Of a DNA stretch of 8,638 nucleotides, positions 7,824 to 8,638 are shown piece after piece (position 1 is the first letter of the stretch; each line of letters opens with the position of its first letter). Source of the DNA: RUG754 sp964345365 (GTDB lineage: Bacteria > Bacillota > Clostridia > Peptostreptococcales > Anaerovoracaceae). The stretch is taken from positions 1-8,638 of the forward strand of contig CAYFQR010000043.1 of the NCBI GenBank assembly GCA_964345365.1, written 5' to 3'. The translations under genes were made by a program, and so were the position numbers. The notes below the pieces were generated by a model. It saw only the letters and a list, made by a program, of their open reading frames with translations. It had not been told where the DNA came from and did no database searches.

Positions 7824-7848
7824 GATTATCGCAAATTTTGAGATAATC
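7824..7848. promoter_or_regulatory. 7-bp inverted repeat upstream of the amidohydrolase gene
   Basis: GATTATC (7824-7830) and GATAATC (7842-7848) are perfect inverted copies separated by 11 nt. No T-run follows, so a terminator is unlikely. An operator or a weak RNA hairpin is possible. It lies about 80 nt before the amidohydrolase start in the 152-nt gap after the TPM gene, which otherwise holds only a TATAAT hexamer at 7796-7801 without a good -35. Confidence 0.3.
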
Positions 7849-7929
7849 GAATCTGATGGAAAAAAATATTCAACCGGATATTGTAATGCCCGAAAGAAGA
7901 AAAATAAAATGCAATATAGTGAAAACCGA

Positions 7930-8436
7930 ATGAAAGTTTTTTACAACGCAAAAATCTACAAAAATGACGGTTCTCCCGTACATGACACAGCGATGGCGGT
8001 AGAAGGCGGCATCATAAAAGGCATAGGAAACGATGAGGAAATATTCGCATTTGCGGATAAGGCATCCGAGAAGATAGACCTCGGAGGCCGGCTTTTATTG
8101 CCCGGTTTCGTGGATTCTCACCTGCATTTCCTTGAATATGCATATGAGAAGAGCTTTGTGGATTTATCGGGAGCAAAGAGCATTGATGATATGTTGGCGA
8201 TTCTTTGCGGGGCACTCCCCGAAGCACAGGCAAAAAACCGAGCGCTGAGAGGCACGGGCTTTGATCAGAATTTTTGGGAAAAACAGGAGCTGCCCAATAA
8301 GGATGACTTGGACAAAGTATCCGAAGAAATACCTGTAATAATTCGCCGCACATGTCAACGGGTCTTTGGATTTCTTATACATAGAGGGAGTAAGAACACT
8401 TTCTTTGTTCAAACAAATCGCAATTTGAGCATTTGA
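7930..8436 (+). pseudogene. YtcJ-like amidohydrolase, truncated after about 143 residues
   Basis: This is the N-terminal part of a metal-dependent amidohydrolase of the YtcJ-like group, cytoplasmic enzymes of usually over 500 residues that hydrolyse amide or related bonds. Seen here: the start MKVFYNAKIYKNDG, the beta-sandwich segment IDLGGRLLLPGFVDSHLHFLEYA with the metal-binding HxH (His64, His66), and the block GTGFDQNFWEKQELPNKDDLDKVSEEIPVIIRRTCQ. In relatives the last block is followed by a His-containing, NSxAL-type sequence. Here homology stops at about Cys142/Gln143 (8353-8358), and the frame runs 25 unrelated codons to a stop at 8434-8436. The rest of the barrel and the remaining metal ligands are missing, so the product should be inactive. 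ATG 7930 is preferred because family similarity begins there, although its ribosome binding site is weak; ATG 7909 is the alternative. The break coincides with recombinase-derived DNA. Confidence 0.82.
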
Positions 8437-8530
8437 CATACCCGATGTTTTCATCTTAAAAATTCTTCGCACCACATTTGCAGCTTCTTCATCAATGATA
8501 ATATGATTTTTTTTATTCGGATCTTTAATA
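8365..8530 (-). pseudogene. Internal fragment of a large serine recombinase
   Basis: Read on the - strand, about 55 codons give IKDPNKKNHIIIDEEAANVV, then RRIFKMKTSGMSNAQIAICL and NKESVLTPSMYKKSK. This matches the 'recombinase' domain after the catalytic resolvase domain in large serine integrases and TnpX-like transposases (typically YxKDPxxxxxLIIDEEAAxxVRRIF...G...IA..LN..G..TPS.Y). Both ends are missing: the catalytic Ser domain would lie to the right, where repeats begin instead, and the zinc-ribbon and coiled-coil part would lie to the left, where amidohydrolase sequence begins. The frame stays open far beyond the fragment on both sides only by chance. It cannot encode a working recombinase. 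It is a relic of an integrative or transposable element, or of a recombination between elements. Confidence 0.72.
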
Positions 8531-8550
8531 TTGTTAATGGTAAAATAAAG

Positions 8551-8634
8551 TGTACAACATTTCGCCAATAAAACTATACAACATCTCGCCACAAAGTGTA
8601 CAACATTTCACCTAAAAAATTACAGCCAACATTT
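8551..8634. repeat. Array of 17-nt direct repeats, IS21-end-like
   Basis: Three clear copies in the same orientation: TGTACAACATTTCGCCA (8551-8567), TATACAACATCTCGCCA (8575-8591) and TGTACAACATTTCACCT (8597-8613). A fourth, decayed copy keeps the core CAACATTT (8627-8634). The cores start at 8555, 8579, 8601 and 8627, so they are spaced 24, 22 and 26 nt, close to two helical turns. Such multiple short repeats are typical of the ends of IS21-family elements, where the transposase binds. Confidence 0.85.
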
Positions 8635-8638
8635 GATA
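8551..8638. mobile_element. Probable terminal end of an IS21-like insertion sequence (partial)
   Basis: The repeat array starts with TG, as IS21-family ends do, and carries spaced repeat copies. To the left is the broken recombinase fragment, so any intact element would extend to the right past the window, where istA and istB would be expected. No transposase codons are visible in the 88 nt available. A solo remnant of an end is also possible. Confidence 0.5.

Noticed and set aside
8164..8364. Extension of the recombinase frame on the - strand through the amidohydrolase
   Set aside because: Past 8365 the - strand peptide has no recombinase similarity and is antisense to the amidohydrolase block GTGFDQNFW...RRTC.
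8551..8634. CRISPR array
   Set aside because: Repeats are only about 17 nt with 5-9 nt between them, too short and too imperfect for repeat-spacer units, and no cas genes are visible.

Overview
The window looks like a chromosomal segment of an anaerobic Gram-positive bacterium of the class Clostridia, possibly near the Eubacteriales family XIII/Anaerovoracaceae. This rests on the clostridial style of the ArgS C-terminus, two radical-SAM genes of types common in Clostridia, a zinc-ribbon plus TPM-domain gene pair, strong AGGAG-like ribosome binding sites, and moderate GC content judged by eye. The taxonomic call is inference only. All intact genes are on the + strand.

Positions 1-4752 form one compact cluster with gaps of 11-18 nt: the 3' two thirds of argS (arginyl-tRNA synthetase), a 290-residue radical SAM protein with an unusual CX4CX2C cluster motif, a 517-residue B12-binding-type radical SAM protein with a DUF4080-like C-terminal part, and a 390-residue TPR protein. 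The spacing suggests one transcript. Neither the substrate of the radical SAM enzymes nor the partner of the TPR protein can be read from the sequence.

After a 115-nt AT-rich gap with a 16-A tract and a candidate promoter, positions 4868-7777 hold a two-gene unit. The first gene encodes a cytoplasmic double zinc-ribbon protein ending in a single membrane helix. The second encodes a secreted and membrane-anchored protein with three tandem TPM-like domains and a Ser/Gly-rich tail. The two probably act together at the membrane.

The right end (7930-8638) is damaged by mobile DNA. A YtcJ-like amidohydrolase gene starts normally but loses its homology after about 143 codons, near 8353-8367. It is joined there to a 55-codon internal fragment of a large serine recombinase on the - strand. 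That fragment is in turn followed by an array of 17-nt direct repeats (8551 to about 8634) that resembles the multiple-repeat terminus of an IS21-family insertion sequence, which would continue beyond the window. The array may also be why the sequence stops here, as at an assembly break. I found no tRNA, rRNA, CRISPR array or convincing rho-independent terminator. The oddest features are the nested mobile-element scar and the triple-TPM/zinc-ribbon pair.
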